DNA of 64,000 nucleotides from assembly GCA_001899235.1 (NCBI GenBank), contig MKVR01000053.1:61869-125868 (forward strand), read 5' to 3'. Origin of the DNA: Nitrosospira sp. 56-18 (GTDB lineage: Bacteria; Pseudomonadota; Gammaproteobacteria; Burkholderiales; Nitrosomonadaceae). The notes beneath the pieces are model-generated. The model was not told the origin of the DNA. It searched no databases and saw only the letters and a list, made by a program, of their open reading frames with translations. The position numbers were made by a program, and so were the translations under genes. Positions 47,233 through 57,603 of this stretch are shown here, piece after piece. The stretch's first letter is position 1. Every line of letters starts with the position of its first letter.

Positions 47233-48294
47233 TCATTGGCCCTTGTTCGTCTCCCTGGTTGCTGAAAAGAGATCCCAGGCAGCGATAAAAAGCGCTGCAA
47301 TCACGGGACCGATAACGAAACCATTGAGACCGAAAAGAACCATCCCTCCCAGCGTCGAGATGAGCACAACATAGTCGGGCAACTGGGTATCCTTGCCGAC
47401 AAGCAGGGGCCGCAAGAGGTTGTCGACCAATCCGATTACGAGCACGCCGAAGGCTGTCAGGGTCAGGCCCTGCCAGATCGCTCCCGTGAACAGGAAGTAA
47501 ATAGCTACCGGAGCCCAGATGAGGCTCGCCCCCACTGCGGGGAGCAGGGAAAGAAAAGCCATCACGCATCCCCATAGCAGCGCTCCCTGTATGCCCAGAA
47601 ACGAGAAGATCAATCCTCCCAGCGCGCCCTGCGTCGCAGCCACGGCAACATTGCCTTTAACCGTTGCACGCACCACAGTGGTGAATTTGCTGAGCAGAAG
47701 CCGCTTGTGTTCCAAGCTGAGCGGAATTGCGTGTTTGATGCGGACGGACAAAACGGCTCCATCCCGCAGCAGGAAAAATAACAGATAGAGCATGATGCCG
47801 AAACTAACGATGAACTCAAATGTGTTCTGCCCGATACTGAGCGCCTGGGTTGCAATCAGCTGGCTTCCCTGCAAGGCGCCGTTTGACAGCATGTCCTTTA
47901 ACTCGGATGTATCCTTTAACCCGACATTTTCCAGGAAGCTGCTCATCCAGGGCGGCAAGGCCGTCACGACCTGTTGGAAATAGGCACCAAAGTTCAGTTC
48001 TCCTGAGCGGATGCGTTGATAAACCATCAACCCTTCCTGCAGTAGCGCTGCCGCCATGAAGGTAAACGGGAGTATGACGATGATCAGGCAGAGCAGCAGG
48101 GTGGTGAGCGCTGCAAGATTTTTACGCTGGTTCATCATCGCCAGCAGACGGCGATAAAAAGGGGTGAATATGATGGCGAGAACAGAGCCCCAGAATACGG
48201 CGCCATAAAATGGCAGCAATATCCAGATAAATGCCAGGGAGACAACCACTAGCAGCAGCACGAAAGCTTTTTGCTGAAACTCCGAAGAATTCAT
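47233..48294 (-). CDS. AI-2E family permease (PerM/YdiK-like)
   Basis: A 353-residue membrane protein with about eight helices in the AI-2E family layout. ATQGALGGLIFSFLGIQGAL near residue 220 and the GLVDNLLRPLLVG segment near residue 290 are the family signature. Members have been linked to autoinducer export or to sodium/proton exchange, so the substrate is open. It is convergent with the second SDR gene. Confidence 0.9.
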   Translation of the reverse strand: MNSSEFQQKAFVLLLVVVSLAFIWILLPFYGAVFWGSVLAIIFTPFYRRLLAMMNQRKNLAALTTLLLCLIIVILPFTFMAAALLQEGLMVYQRIRSGELNFGAYFQQVVTALPPWMSSFLENVGLKDTSELKDMLSNGALQGSQLIATQALSIGQNTFEFIVSFGIMLYLLFFLLRDGAVLSVRIKHAIPLSLEHKRLLLSKFTTVVRATVKGNVAVAATQGALGGLIFSFLGIQGALLWGCVMAFLSLLPAVGASLIWAPVAIYFLFTGAIWQGLTLTAFGVLVIGLVDNLLRPLLVGKDTQLPDYVVLISTLGGMVLFGLNGFVIGPVIAALFIAAWDLFSATRETNKGQ

Positions 48295-48328
48295 GTGAGT
48301 CCGGACATGTAAGGGAAGAATCCTGTTG

Positions 48329-48583
48329 AATCTGAATCCGGCAGTTGACCGCTCTTTTTTAGTTTGGAACCATGATCCACAAAGATTTTCCGTGGTACTC
48401 GACGTTCACTTGATATGGCGGGTTCGCTACAGGGCGGATTGCGCGATTTTTGCGGCACATGGCTGCGTTGCAACTCCTTGCTCCTTGGAATGGAATGGCA
48501 TTGTGACCATCGTGCCCACTGCGCCTTGCCCTGCACTCTAAAAGCCGCACACTCCACCTTTGTCCAACCGCCGGATTCAGGTT
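48329..48583 (+). mobile_element. MITE-like element, copy C
   Basis: A 255-bp copy with inverted ends AATCTGAATCCGGCAGTTG and, reversed, AACCTGAATCCGGCGGTTG (17 of 19). The interior matches copies A and B. It lies 35 bp upstream of the AI-2E permease start and could affect its expression. The following 180 bp before the HbpS-like gene hold no supported gene. Confidence 0.85.
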
Positions 48584-48763
48584 GAAAGGCTATCCTACCT
48601 TAATTGGGGCTCAAGTGAGTAGTGCATGAGGAAAAGAGAACAGTCGGTACGACAGCAAACCTGGAAAAATTTGGCATCCCGAACCAGAGCGGGCGTCATC
48701 TCGCCCGTGCCGCTGTCAGATAATTTCTTTCCCCGGGAAGAGCGCGAACGATTGATGCAGCAT

Positions 48764-49162
48764 TTACAGTCCGTTCAATCCAGCCTGTGCAATTTGTGCG
48801 TCCTGGTGAGATCTTACGCCGCTCACGCCTACCGCGCCAACAAACTGGTCATCCACGATGACCGGTAATCCTCCTTCTATGGGGAGGGTTCCGGGCAAGC
48901 CGAGATAGCGTAGCTGGCCGGCTGCCACATGCTCTTCCCATACTTTGGTGGGGCGGCGAAATGCAATAGCAGCGCGGGCTTTTTGTATCGCTACCTCGAT
49001 GCTGCCGTGCTGGGTGTTATCGAGGCGGGATAGATGAAGAAGATGGCCACCCTCATCCACGATTACAATCACGACTGGCCAGCCATTGCGATTGGCCTCC
49101 GCTTCGGAAGCAGCCGCGATCTTCTTTGCATCGTCCAGGGTGAGCGTGATGCGGGTGTTCAT
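48764..49162 (-). CDS. HbpS/GlcG family heme-binding-like protein
   Basis: A 132-residue protein of the GlcG/HbpS (DUF336) family: LTLDDAKKIAAASEAEA at the start, VVIVIVDEGGHLLHLSRLDN near residue 30 and the C-terminal GVSGVRSHQDAQIAQAGL. Some members bind haem or act as accessory sensors, but many are unassigned. It lies 78 bp upstream of the hppA stop end in the same direction, separated by a terminator of hppA. Confidence 0.88.
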   Translation of the reverse strand: MNTRITLTLDDAKKIAAASEAEANRNGWPVVIVIVDEGGHLLHLSRLDNTQHGSIEVAIQKARAAIAFRRPTKVWEEHVAAGQLRYLGLPGTLPIEGGLPVIVDDQFVGAVGVSGVRSHQDAQIAQAGLNGL

Positions 49163-49194
49163 GGGGATATGGGAGGTATCAATGGCTCGTCATA

Positions 49195-49225
49195 AGAAAA
49201 GCACGCCAGATATTTCCTGGCGTGC
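49195..49225 (-). terminator. Intrinsic terminator of hppA
   Basis: GCACGCCAG (49201-49209) pairs with CTGGCGTGC (49217-49225). On the minus strand the stem is followed by TTTTCTT, fitting the end of the leftward hppA transcript. Confidence 0.8.
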
Positions 49226-49240
49226 CTGGCCGGCTACCGG

Positions 49241-51274
49241 CTAGATCAGTGGAACAATCAACAAGGCCACGATGTTCATGATCTTGATCAAGGGGTTGAT
49301 GGCTGGACCTGCGGTGTCCTTGTAAGGATCGCCCACCGTGTCGCCCGTTACTGCCGCCTTGTGCGCTTCGGAGCCTTTCCCCCCGAAGTGACCGTCTTCG
49401 ATGTATTTCTTGGCGTTATCCCACGCGCCACCGCCGGCAGTCATCGAAATGGCAACAAAGATGCCGGTGATGATGGCGCCGATCAGCACCCCGCCCAAGG
49501 CTACCGGACCCAGCATGAGACCCACCAGGAGCGGGACCGCTACCGGCAGGAGCGAAGGAAGTATCATTTCCTTGATTGCGGCTTTGGTTACCATATCCAC
49601 TGCTCTGGAATAATCCGGTTTGGCGGTGCCTTCCATAATGCCCGGAATCTCCTTGAACTGACGGCGCACTTCCACTACCACCGATCCCGCTGCCCGGCCG
49701 ACCGCTTCCATGGCCATGGCGCCGAACAGGTAGGGAACCATCCCACCTAAAAACAACCCGATGATCACCATATGATCGGACAAATCGAAATTGACGGATT
49801 TGCCGCCGGTTGTGAGCGCATGAGTGTAATCGGCAAACAGCACCAGCGCGGCCAGGCCTGCCGAGCCGATGGCATAGCCCTTGGTCACTGCCTTGGTGGT
49901 ATTGCCTACCGCGTCCAGCGGATCGGTAATGTCGCGTACTTCGGAAGGCAGGCCCGACATCTCGGCAATACCGCCCGCGTTATCGGTAATCGGGCCATAG
50001 GCATCCAGCGCCACGATGATTCCCGCCATGGACAGCATCGAGGTCGCTGCAACGGCAATACCGTAGAGCCCAGCCAGTTCGAATGTGCACCAGATCGAAA
50101 GGCAAACGACGAGTACCGGCGCAGCGGTGGATTTCATGGAAACCCCCAGTCCGGCAATAACGTTCGTGCCGTGCCCGGTGCTCGATGCCTCGGCGATATG
50201 CTGCACCGGTACGTATTCCGTGCTGGTGTAGTATTCCGTGATCCATACCATCGCTGCGGTCAGCGCCAGGCCAACCAGGCCAGAAAGATACAGATTCAGG
50301 GAAGTTACCAGCTTACCGTCGATCATCACGCCATCGCCCAGCATGATGGTGGTAATCGGATAATAGGCCACCGCGGCCAGCGCGCCCGCAACCGCCAGGC
50401 CGCGATAGAGTGCATTCATGATCTTGCCGCCTTCGCGCGCCTTGACGAAGTAGCAGCCGATAATGGAGGCGATGATGGAGACGCCGCCCAATACCAGCGG
50501 ATACAGCGCTGCATTTGGTCCGGCATTGGTGATGAGTAATCCGCCCAGCAGCATGGTGGCAATAATCGTGACCGCGTAGGTTTCAAACAGGTCCGCTGCC
50601 ATGCCCGCGCAGTCTCCGACATTGTCTCCGACGTTATCGGCAATGACCGCCGGATTGCGCGGATCATCTTCCGGGATACCGGCTTCCACCTTGCCGACCA
50701 GGTCAGCGCCGACATCCGCGCCCTTGGTAAATATGCCGCCTCCGAGACGCGCAAAAATGGAGATAAGGGAACTGCCGAATGCCACACCGACCAGAGCATG
50801 GGTTGCCTCGGATTCGGAGGATCCCATGGCGATAAGCAGGCCAAAATAACCGGCTACGCCTAAAAGACCCAGGCCCACCACCAGCATGCCGGTAATTGCA
50901 CCGCCCTTGAAGGCGACGTCCAGCGCGGCGTTGAGGCCCTGTGTGGCGGCCTGCGCCGTGCGTACATTGGCGCGCACGGATACGTTCATGCCTATATAGC
51001 CCGTCAAGCCCGACAGGAACGCCCCAAGCGCGAAGCCGACGGCGGTTTTCCAGCCCAGCGCCACGAAAATGGCCACGAGCAGAATGACGCCTACGATGCT
51101 TATCGTGGTGTACTGGCGGTTCAGGTAGGCGGAGGCGCCTTGCTGAATCGCCATGGCGATGTCGCGCATGCGCTCGTTACCGGCGGGCAGACCGACGATC
51201 CATTTTATCGAAACCATTCCATACACCAGTGCCGCCATCGCGCAACCGATCGCGATGATTAAACCATTACCCAT
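49241..51274 (-). CDS. hppA: Membrane H+-translocating pyrophosphatase, K+-independent type
   Basis: A 677-residue membrane pump with about 16 helices. The PPi site is intact: [20 protein letters not shown] near residue 180 and [20 protein letters not shown] following. Lys461 in [10 protein letters not shown] replaces the Ala of K+-dependent pumps, marking the K+-independent H+-pumping class. It couples PPi hydrolysis to proton export across the inner membrane. GGAG precedes the ATG. It follows the phosphofructokinase gene in the same direction. Confidence 0.94.
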   Translation of the reverse strand: MGNGLIIAIGCAMAALVYGMVSIKWIVGLPAGNERMRDIAMAIQQGASAYLNRQYTTISIVGVILLVAIFVALGWKTAVGFALGAFLSGLTGYIGMNVSVRANVRTAQAATQGLNAALDVAFKGGAITGMLVVGLGLLGVAGYFGLLIAMGSSESEATHALVGVAFGSSLISIFARLGGGIFTKGADVGADLVGKVEAGIPEDDPRNPAVIADNVGDNVGDCAGMAADLFETYAVTIIATMLLGGLLITNAGPNAALYPLVLGGVSIIASIIGCYFVKAREGGKIMNALYRGLAVAGALAAVAYYPITTIMLGDGVMIDGKLVTSLNLYLSGLVGLALTAAMVWITEYYTSTEYVPVQHIAEASSTGHGTNVIAGLGVSMKSTAAPVLVVCLSIWCTFELAGLYGIAVAATSMLSMAGIIVALDAYGPITDNAGGIAEMSGLPSEVRDITDPLDAVGNTTKAVTKGYAIGSAGLAALVLFADYTHALTTGGKSVNFDLSDHMVIIGLFLGGMVPYLFGAMAMEAVGRAAGSVVVEVRRQFKEIPGIMEGTAKPDYSRAVDMVTKAAIKEMILPSLLPVAVPLLVGLMLGPVALGGVLIGAIITGIFVAISMTAGGGAWDNAKKYIEDGHFGGKGSEAHKAAVTGDTVGDPYKDTAGPAINPLIKIMNIVALLIVPLI

Positions 51275-51412
51275 TAAAATCTCCAGTTAAGTCAGACCGG
51301 CCAAAAACGCATACGAAATTCCGATCCCATAATTTCGCATTAAGCGCCTGTTTCCGAGTCGAGGGCGGGCCTGGCAGTACGTTGCTGCCCATGCTGCCCG
51401 AGGCACGACTCT

Positions 51413-52672
51413 TCAGAGGGTGAAATCATCCAGTTTTTTTTCCACTGCTTTATTTTTCAGGCGTACATAGCTGGGCAATCCGTCCTTGTATGGAGGATAA
51501 TCTTCGCCCTTGATAAGGGGCGCAAGATACTCCCTGCATTTGTCCGTGATTCCAAAGCCATCCTTGCTGATAAAATTCTTGGGCATCAGCTTCTCGACGT
51601 TGGCGACCTTCGAGAGCTGAGCCATGCCGACCTTCCACTTGTAGGGCTTGCTGGATAGGCGCTCGATCGTTGGCATCACCGCGTTATGGCCTTCAATGGC
51701 AAATTTGACAGCTGCTTTTCCCATGGCATAGGCTTGCTCCACGTCCGTTTTCGACGCGATATGGCGGGCGGCGCGCTGCAAGTAATCGGCTACGCCCCAA
51801 TGGTATTTGAGCCCGAGGCCTTCCTTGACGATGTTCGCCACCACCGGCGCAACGCCGCCCAGTTGGGCGTGGCCGAAAGCATCGCGGACGCCCTGGTCGG
51901 ATAAAAACTTTCCATCCTCTCCTTTCACGCCTTCCGATACCACCACCGAACAGTAGCCGAATTTTTTGACGTAACTGTCCACCTTGGCCAGAAACTTGGC
52001 TTTGTCGAACTGTATCTCCGGGAACAGGATAACGACCGGAATCTCGCAATCCTTGCCTGATGCCAGACCGCCAGCCGCTGCGATCCATCCCGCGTGCCGC
52101 CCCATGACCTCCAGCACGAATACCTTGGTCGATGTCTTCGACATGCTGGCGACATCGAAGCTTGCCTCGAGCGTCGATACGGCGATGTACTTGGCTACGG
52201 AACCGAATCCCGGGCAGCAATCGGTAATGGGCAGATCATTGTCGACGGTCTTGGGAACATGAATGGCTTGAATGGGATAGCCAAGCGTGTCGGAAAGTTG
52301 TGAGACCTTGAGGCAGGTATCGGCGGAATCGCCGCCGCCGTTGTAGAAGAAATAGCCTATATTATGCGCCTTGAATACCTCGATCAGGCGTTCGTATTCA
52401 CGGCGGTTCTGCTCCAGGCTTTTCAGCTTGTAGCGGCAGGAACCGAATGCGCCCGACGGCGTATGCCGCAAGGCCTTGATGGCCGCCAGGGAATCCTTGC
52501 CGGTATCGATCAGATCCTCGGTCAGCGCTCCTATGATGCCGTTGCGGCCGGCATAAATTTTGCCTATTTTTCCACGTTGCTGGCGTGCGGTTTCAATAAC
52601 CCCGGCTGCGGACGCGTTGATAACGGCGGTCACGCCACCGGACTGAGCATAAAAAGCGTTCTTTGCTGCCAT
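51413..52672 (-). CDS. pfp: 6-phosphofructokinase, probably PPi-dependent
   Basis: A 419-residue PFK: YAQSGGVTAVINASAAGVIE at the N terminus, the phosphoryl-donor loop NGGGDSADTC near residue 110, PKTVDNDLPITD near residue 140 and MGRHAGWIAAAGG near residue 190. The loop lacks the GGDGS sequence of ATP-dependent enzymes, and length and motifs fit the bacterial PPi-dependent group. It lies next to a pyrophosphatase pump, which supports the PPi role. Donor choice is inferred. It would run glycolysis or gluconeogenesis reversibly. Confidence 0.85.
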   Translation of the reverse strand: MAAKNAFYAQSGGVTAVINASAAGVIETARQQRGKIGKIYAGRNGIIGALTEDLIDTGKDSLAAIKALRHTPSGAFGSCRYKLKSLEQNRREYERLIEVFKAHNIGYFFYNGGGDSADTCLKVSQLSDTLGYPIQAIHVPKTVDNDLPITDCCPGFGSVAKYIAVSTLEASFDVASMSKTSTKVFVLEVMGRHAGWIAAAGGLASGKDCEIPVVILFPEIQFDKAKFLAKVDSYVKKFGYCSVVVSEGVKGEDGKFLSDQGVRDAFGHAQLGGVAPVVANIVKEGLGLKYHWGVADYLQRAARHIASKTDVEQAYAMGKAAVKFAIEGHNAVMPTIERLSSKPYKWKVGMAQLSKVANVEKLMPKNFISKDGFGITDKCREYLAPLIKGEDYPPYKDGLPSYVRLKNKAVEKKLDDFTL

Positions 52673-52867
52673 ATGACCCTCTCCAGATTGTTAAATCTCC
52701 CTCATTTTCCCGAAACGTGAGCAGCCTGCTGCCGCTGCGCCGCAGTCCGGGCAGGACAACGCGCCATCAGCGCGGGTATTGGCCCTTTGCCGATGCGAAT
52801 GGCTCCGTTCGCGAAAAAAGGCGGTATCGCCAAGATCCACCAGATGCGCCGGGAAGCGTAACTGAAG

Positions 52868-53530
<663 letters not shown>

Positions 53531-53539
53531 TTATCCCAT

Positions 53540-53573
53540 AAAACCCTCACCGGCTGCACGGAGAAGGTGAGGG
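53540..53573 (-). terminator. Hairpin between valS and adk
   Basis: CCCTCACC (53544-53551) pairs with GGTGAGGG (53566-53573) over 14 nt; on the minus strand TTTT follows. It lies about 70 bp after valS ends and just before the adk ribosome-binding site. It may end valS transcription or attenuate adk. Confidence 0.55.
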
Positions 53574-53643
53574 ATATCACCGTCTATTATAAATCACAGG
53601 ATTATAGCGCAGCCAGCCTGAATACTTGAAGCTTTTCCTGCGC

Positions 53644-56571
53644 TCAGCGCAGCTTGCGCAATTGTTCCTGGAGCTTTTCCAGGGTCGCCTCGAAACTTGC
53701 GAGCCGTTCTTTCTCCTGCTGCACCACGGCTGCGGGGGCTCGTTGGACGAAACTTGCGTTGGCCAGCTTGTTTTGCGCCTTGCTGATTTCTCCTTCGACG
53801 CGAGCGATTTCCCTTGCCAGGCGGGCACATTCCTCACTGATGTTTATTTCAATTTTCAGCATCAGCCTCAGTTCACCCACAATTGCCACCGGGGCTTCCG
53901 CGCGGGGCAATTCACCGGGCATGATTTCAACGGTGGACAATCGCGCCAATGCCATCAGGTACGGGGTGAATTCGGCAAGTGTCTGCCTGTCTCCCGCTGC
54001 CAGGAGCGGGACCTTCAATGCGGGAGAAAGACCCATTTCTCCGCGCAGCGTCCGGCAGGCATTGATCGCCTCTTTGAGTAAAACGATGCGCCGGGTTGCT
54101 TCATCATCCATTTTCGAAGAATCCGCTGCAGGATACGGCTGGATCATGATGCTTGCGCCTGTTTTTCCTGTCATGGGCGCAACCTTCTGCCACAACTCTT
54201 CGGTAATGAACGGGATGATCGGATGTGCAAGGCGCAGGGTTGCTTCCAGTACCCGCGTCAGCGTAGCGCGGGTGGCAAGGCGTGCCTCAGGGTTTCCAGC
54301 GTGGAGCTGTACCTTTGCAAACTCCACATACCAGTCACAATACCCATCCCATACAAATTCGTAGATTTCACGTGCCGCCATATCAAAGCGGTAGTCGTGA
54401 AAAGCCTGTTCCACCGCTGCCTCCGCCGCTTGCAGACGGCTGACGATCCACTTGTCGGCGTTTGAACGGGCGAAGGATGGATCATGGTTCGGATCCGCCG
54501 TCACCCCTGCCTCTTCGCCCTGGCAATTCATCAGCACATAGCGGGTGGCATTCCATAACTTGTTGCAGAAATTCCGGTAGCCTTCGCAGCGCTGCATGTC
54601 GAATTTGATATCCCGCCCGTGAGAGGCCAGGCTGGCAAAGGTAAAGCGCAGCGCATCGGCCCCGAACGCGGGAATGCCTTCGGGAAAGTGTTTGCGCGTG
54701 ATCTTTTCGATGGATTCGGCCTGCCTCGGGTTCATCAGTCCGGTCGTGCGCTTGGAGATCAGCGCCGGCAGCGTGATGCCGTCGATGAGGTCGAGCGGGT
54801 CAAGCACGTTACCCTTGGATTTGCTCATCTTCTGGCCTTCCGAGTCGCGGATCAGTCCCGTCACGTAGACTTCCCGGAATGGTACCTTGCCGGTGAAATG
54901 CGTCGACATCATGACCATGCGGGCGACCCAGAAGAAAATGATGTCGAATCCTGTAATCAGGACCGAAGTCGGCAGAAAGGTTTCGAGCTCCCGCGTTTGT
55001 TCAGGCCAGCCCAGCGTGGAGAACGGCCAGAGCGCGGATGAGAACCAGGTATCCAGGACATCCTCGTCCTGAAGCAAAGGGGGGATGCCGCTGTTGTCAG
55101 CGGCGCGCTTTATTTGTTCGATATTATTTCCGAACCTTATCTGCGCCAGAAGATGTTCGATTTGCTCATGCTTGGGCTGCCACTTTGCATCGTTCTTGAG
55201 GTGCTCGAGGTATTTCTCGTATGCGTTGTGCTCAAGTCTGGCAACATAAATGTTCCCATTCATGTCGTACCACGCTGGAATCCGGTGCCCCCACCACAAC
55301 TGGCGGGAAATGCACCAGTCCTGGATGTTTTCCAGCCACTGGTTGTAAACATGCCGCCAGTTTTCGGGAACGAAGGCGATTTCTCCGTTCGCCACCACAT
55401 CGAGCCCTCGGTTGGCCAGCCCTTCCATCGCCACGTACCACTGGTCGGTCAGCATCGGCTCGATTACCGCGTGAGTCCGGTCTCCGCGCGGCACCATGAG
55501 CTTGTGAGGCTTGGTCTCGGCCAGCAAGCCTTGCGCTTCGAGGTCCAGGATTATTTTCCGGCGTGCGTCGAAACGATCCAGGCCCCGATATGCTTGGGGA
55601 ACGCCGTTCGTCGATGCGGGGTTATCGATTATTCTTGCATCCAGGGTGAAAATGGAAAATATGTCCGGCAGTTCGGCCCGGTGCCTTTCCCAAACCTTGT
55701 AATCATTGAAATCATGCGCGGGCGTCACTTTTACGCAACCCGTACCAAATTCCCGATCCACATACTCGTCCGCAAGAATGGGGATGGGCCGTTCGCATAT
55801 CGGCAATCTCACCTTTCTTCCCACGAGATGCCGGTATCTTTCGTCATCCGGATGCACCATGACCGCCACGTCGCCGAGCATGGTCTCGGGACGGGTGGTC
55901 GCCACCACGACATGGGTCATGCCATGTTCTTCATCCGGCTCCGCCAGCGGATACCGGATATGCCAGAGAGAACCTTCCTCCTCCACCGATATCACTTCCA
56001 GGTCGGATACCGCGGTCTGCAGCACCGGGTCCCAATTTACCAGCCGCTTGCCCCGATAGATGAGGTCTTCCTCGTAAAGACGAACGAAAACCTCCGTTAC
56101 GGCACGGGATAAGCCTGCATCCATGGTAAACCGTTCGCGCGACCAATCGCAGGATGCGCCCAGTCTTCTCATTTGCCGGCTGATGACGGAGCCGGATTCT
56201 TCCTTCCATTTCCATACGCGCTCGAGAAATGCTTCCCGTCCCAGGTCGCGCCGGCGGATATGCTGCTGGTCCAGCTGGCGTTCCACCACGATCTGCGTCG
56301 CAATGCCGGCATGATCGGTGCCCGGCTGCCATAAGGTGTTGTCGCCGCGCATGCGGTGATAGCGGGTCAGTGCATCCATCAGGGTATGCTGGAACGCATG
56401 CCCCATATGCAACGTGCCGGTTACATTGGGCGGCGGCAACATGATGCAATAAGCAGGAGCTTTGCCGCTGGCTTCGTCATGGGGTTGGGGTTTGAAGTAG
56501 GAAGCGGATTCCCAACGCGGATACCAGTAACTTTCGATAGCGCCGGGATTAAAGCTTTTTTCGAGTTCCAT
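53644..56571 (-). CDS. valS: Valyl-tRNA synthetase
   Basis: Started at [13 protein letters not shown] (56571), the enzyme has 975 residues, normal for the family; longer upstream starts have no family support. HMGHA near residue 56 (HIGH motif) and [20 protein letters not shown] near residue 567 (KMSKS) are present, with an editing domain between and a C-terminal coiled coil ([19 protein letters not shown]). It charges tRNA-Val in the cytoplasm. Confidence 0.96.
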   Translation of the reverse strand: MELEKSFNPGAIESYWYPRWESASYFKPQPHDEASGKAPAYCIMLPPPNVTGTLHMGHAFQHTLMDALTRYHRMRGDNTLWQPGTDHAGIATQIVVERQLDQQHIRRRDLGREAFLERVWKWKEESGSVISRQMRRLGASCDWSRERFTMDAGLSRAVTEVFVRLYEEDLIYRGKRLVNWDPVLQTAVSDLEVISVEEEGSLWHIRYPLAEPDEEHGMTHVVVATTRPETMLGDVAVMVHPDDERYRHLVGRKVRLPICERPIPILADEYVDREFGTGCVKVTPAHDFNDYKVWERHRAELPDIFSIFTLDARIIDNPASTNGVPQAYRGLDRFDARRKIILDLEAQGLLAETKPHKLMVPRGDRTHAVIEPMLTDQWYVAMEGLANRGLDVVANGEIAFVPENWRHVYNQWLENIQDWCISRQLWWGHRIPAWYDMNGNIYVARLEHNAYEKYLEHLKNDAKWQPKHEQIEHLLAQIRFGNNIEQIKRAADNSGIPPLLQDEDVLDTWFSSALWPFSTLGWPEQTRELETFLPTSVLITGFDIIFFWVARMVMMSTHFTGKVPFREVYVTGLIRDSEGQKMSKSKGNVLDPLDLIDGITLPALISKRTTGLMNPRQAESIEKITRKHFPEGIPAFGADALRFTFASLASHGRDIKFDMQRCEGYRNFCNKLWNATRYVLMNCQGEEAGVTADPNHDPSFARSNADKWIVSRLQAAEAAVEQAFHDYRFDMAAREIYEFVWDGYCDWYVEFAKVQLHAGNPEARLATRATLTRVLEATLRLAHPIIPFITEELWQKVAPMTGKTGASIMIQPYPAADSSKMDDEATRRIVLLKEAINACRTLRGEMGLSPALKVPLLAAGDRQTLAEFTPYLMALARLSTVEIMPGELPRAEAPVAIVGELRLMLKIEINISEECARLAREIARVEGEISKAQNKLANASFVQRAPAAVVQQEKERLASFEATLEKLQEQLRKLR

Positions 56572-56730
56572 GATGAGAGTGGACAGGATCGGGAGAAAGG
56601 CACGAATTATAGCGGAAGACCGGAATGCCGATGCAGGCCCGGAAGCGGCCTGCGGCATGGGAGCCGGGGAGAAAGTGGGATACGGAGATACCAAGCTGCC
56701 TGGTTACCGGGATTCCAGCGGGCCAGGCGG

Positions 56731-57093
56731 CTAAAGACCGAATAAGCGGGCCTCCAGGGCCTGGACCAGGGCTTTGCGCGCTTCGGGGTCCAGCGCGGTT
56801 CCCGCATCCTTGAGCGCGGAATCGACGATTTGCGCGAGTATCGCCGTAATGCCGGACTGCGATGACAGCATCCCCGAGGTCAGCATTACCGCTTCGGTAA
56901 GGGTAGGGATATTGCCGGCCGCGCCTAATGTGTCCGCTGTCGGGATTCCGCCGGGAATGATGTTGTGAAGGGACTCGACTTCTCTTCCAGCCGGAGATTG
57001 GGGCTTGCCCTGGTGCTTGTGCAATAGCGCGTCAAGCTTGTTCAGGATGCTGTCATACTCGGTTTCTGAGGAGGGACCATCATCGGTTGTCAT
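56731..57093 (-). CDS. Small protein of unknown function downstream of holC
   Basis: With start MTTDDGPSSETEYDS (57093) it has 120 residues. A TTG start at 57180, overlapping the holC stop, would add 29 residues. The N terminus is acidic with a helix (YDSILNKLDALLHKHQG); the C terminus is helical (DSALKDAGTALDPEARKALV). I do not recognise a domain. Position after holC and before valS, a conserved grouping, suggests a real gene. Confidence 0.65.
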   Translation of the reverse strand: MTTDDGPSSETEYDSILNKLDALLHKHQGKPQSPAGREVESLHNIIPGGIPTADTLGAAGNIPTLTEAVMLTSGMLSSQSGITAILAQIVDSALKDAGTALDPEARKALVQALEARLFGL

Positions 57094-57176
57094 CGGATAT
57101 CCATGCGAAATTTGAATGGCGGGCTGCCTGCTCCAGGCATGTGAGTATGGACATTGCAGATTTGAAAGGTTCGAAC

Positions 57177-57602
57177 TCAATCATGCACGTCGACTCTATG
57201 GTGGCGGATCTGGTAGCCCCGGTCCTGGTAAAACCGGTAGCGTTTCCGTGCCGCCTGGGTATCTTCCGGTGTCGAACCGGTAACTTCGATCAAGCGCTGG
57301 AACCGGCTGAAGAAAGGTGGATTTTCCATATCGAGATTGATCAGTACATCGTTGTGCAACCCATCCGGCGGCTCGTTGCCGACTATGACAGCCGTCACTT
57401 CGGAAAGCTTGTTCCCGGATCGGCAGTGAGGAACGAAGTCGGTCGGCGCAAACGTCCAGAGAAGCTCGTCGAAGCGCTGCGCGAGCCTCTCGTCAGAGGT
57501 GTAGATCATGACTCTGCGACCCTTCCGGTATGCTTTCGCAACCAGGCGGCAGGCAATGTTGAGCTTGTCTCCCGTACCGGAGTAGAAATCGATTTCAGTC
57601 AT
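57177..57602 (-). CDS. holC: DNA polymerase III chi subunit
   Basis: A 141-residue chi protein: MTEIDFYSGTGDKLNIACRL at the start and WTFAPTDFVPHCRSG near residue 49. Chi links the clamp loader to single-stranded DNA-binding protein. It starts 1 bp after the pepA stop codon ends and is part of the pepA-holC-x-valS run, a common proteobacterial order. Confidence 0.94.
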   Translation of the reverse strand: MTEIDFYSGTGDKLNIACRLVAKAYRKGRRVMIYTSDERLAQRFDELLWTFAPTDFVPHCRSGNKLSEVTAVIVGNEPPDGLHNDVLINLDMENPPFFSRFQRLIEVTGSTPEDTQAARKRYRFYQDRGYQIRHHRVDVHD

Positions 57603-57603
57603 G

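Noticed and set aside
48626..48868. An 80-codon frame antisense to the end of the HbpS-like gene
   Set aside because: Its last 35 codons lie opposite a well-supported gene and the rest shows no domain; possible but unsupported.
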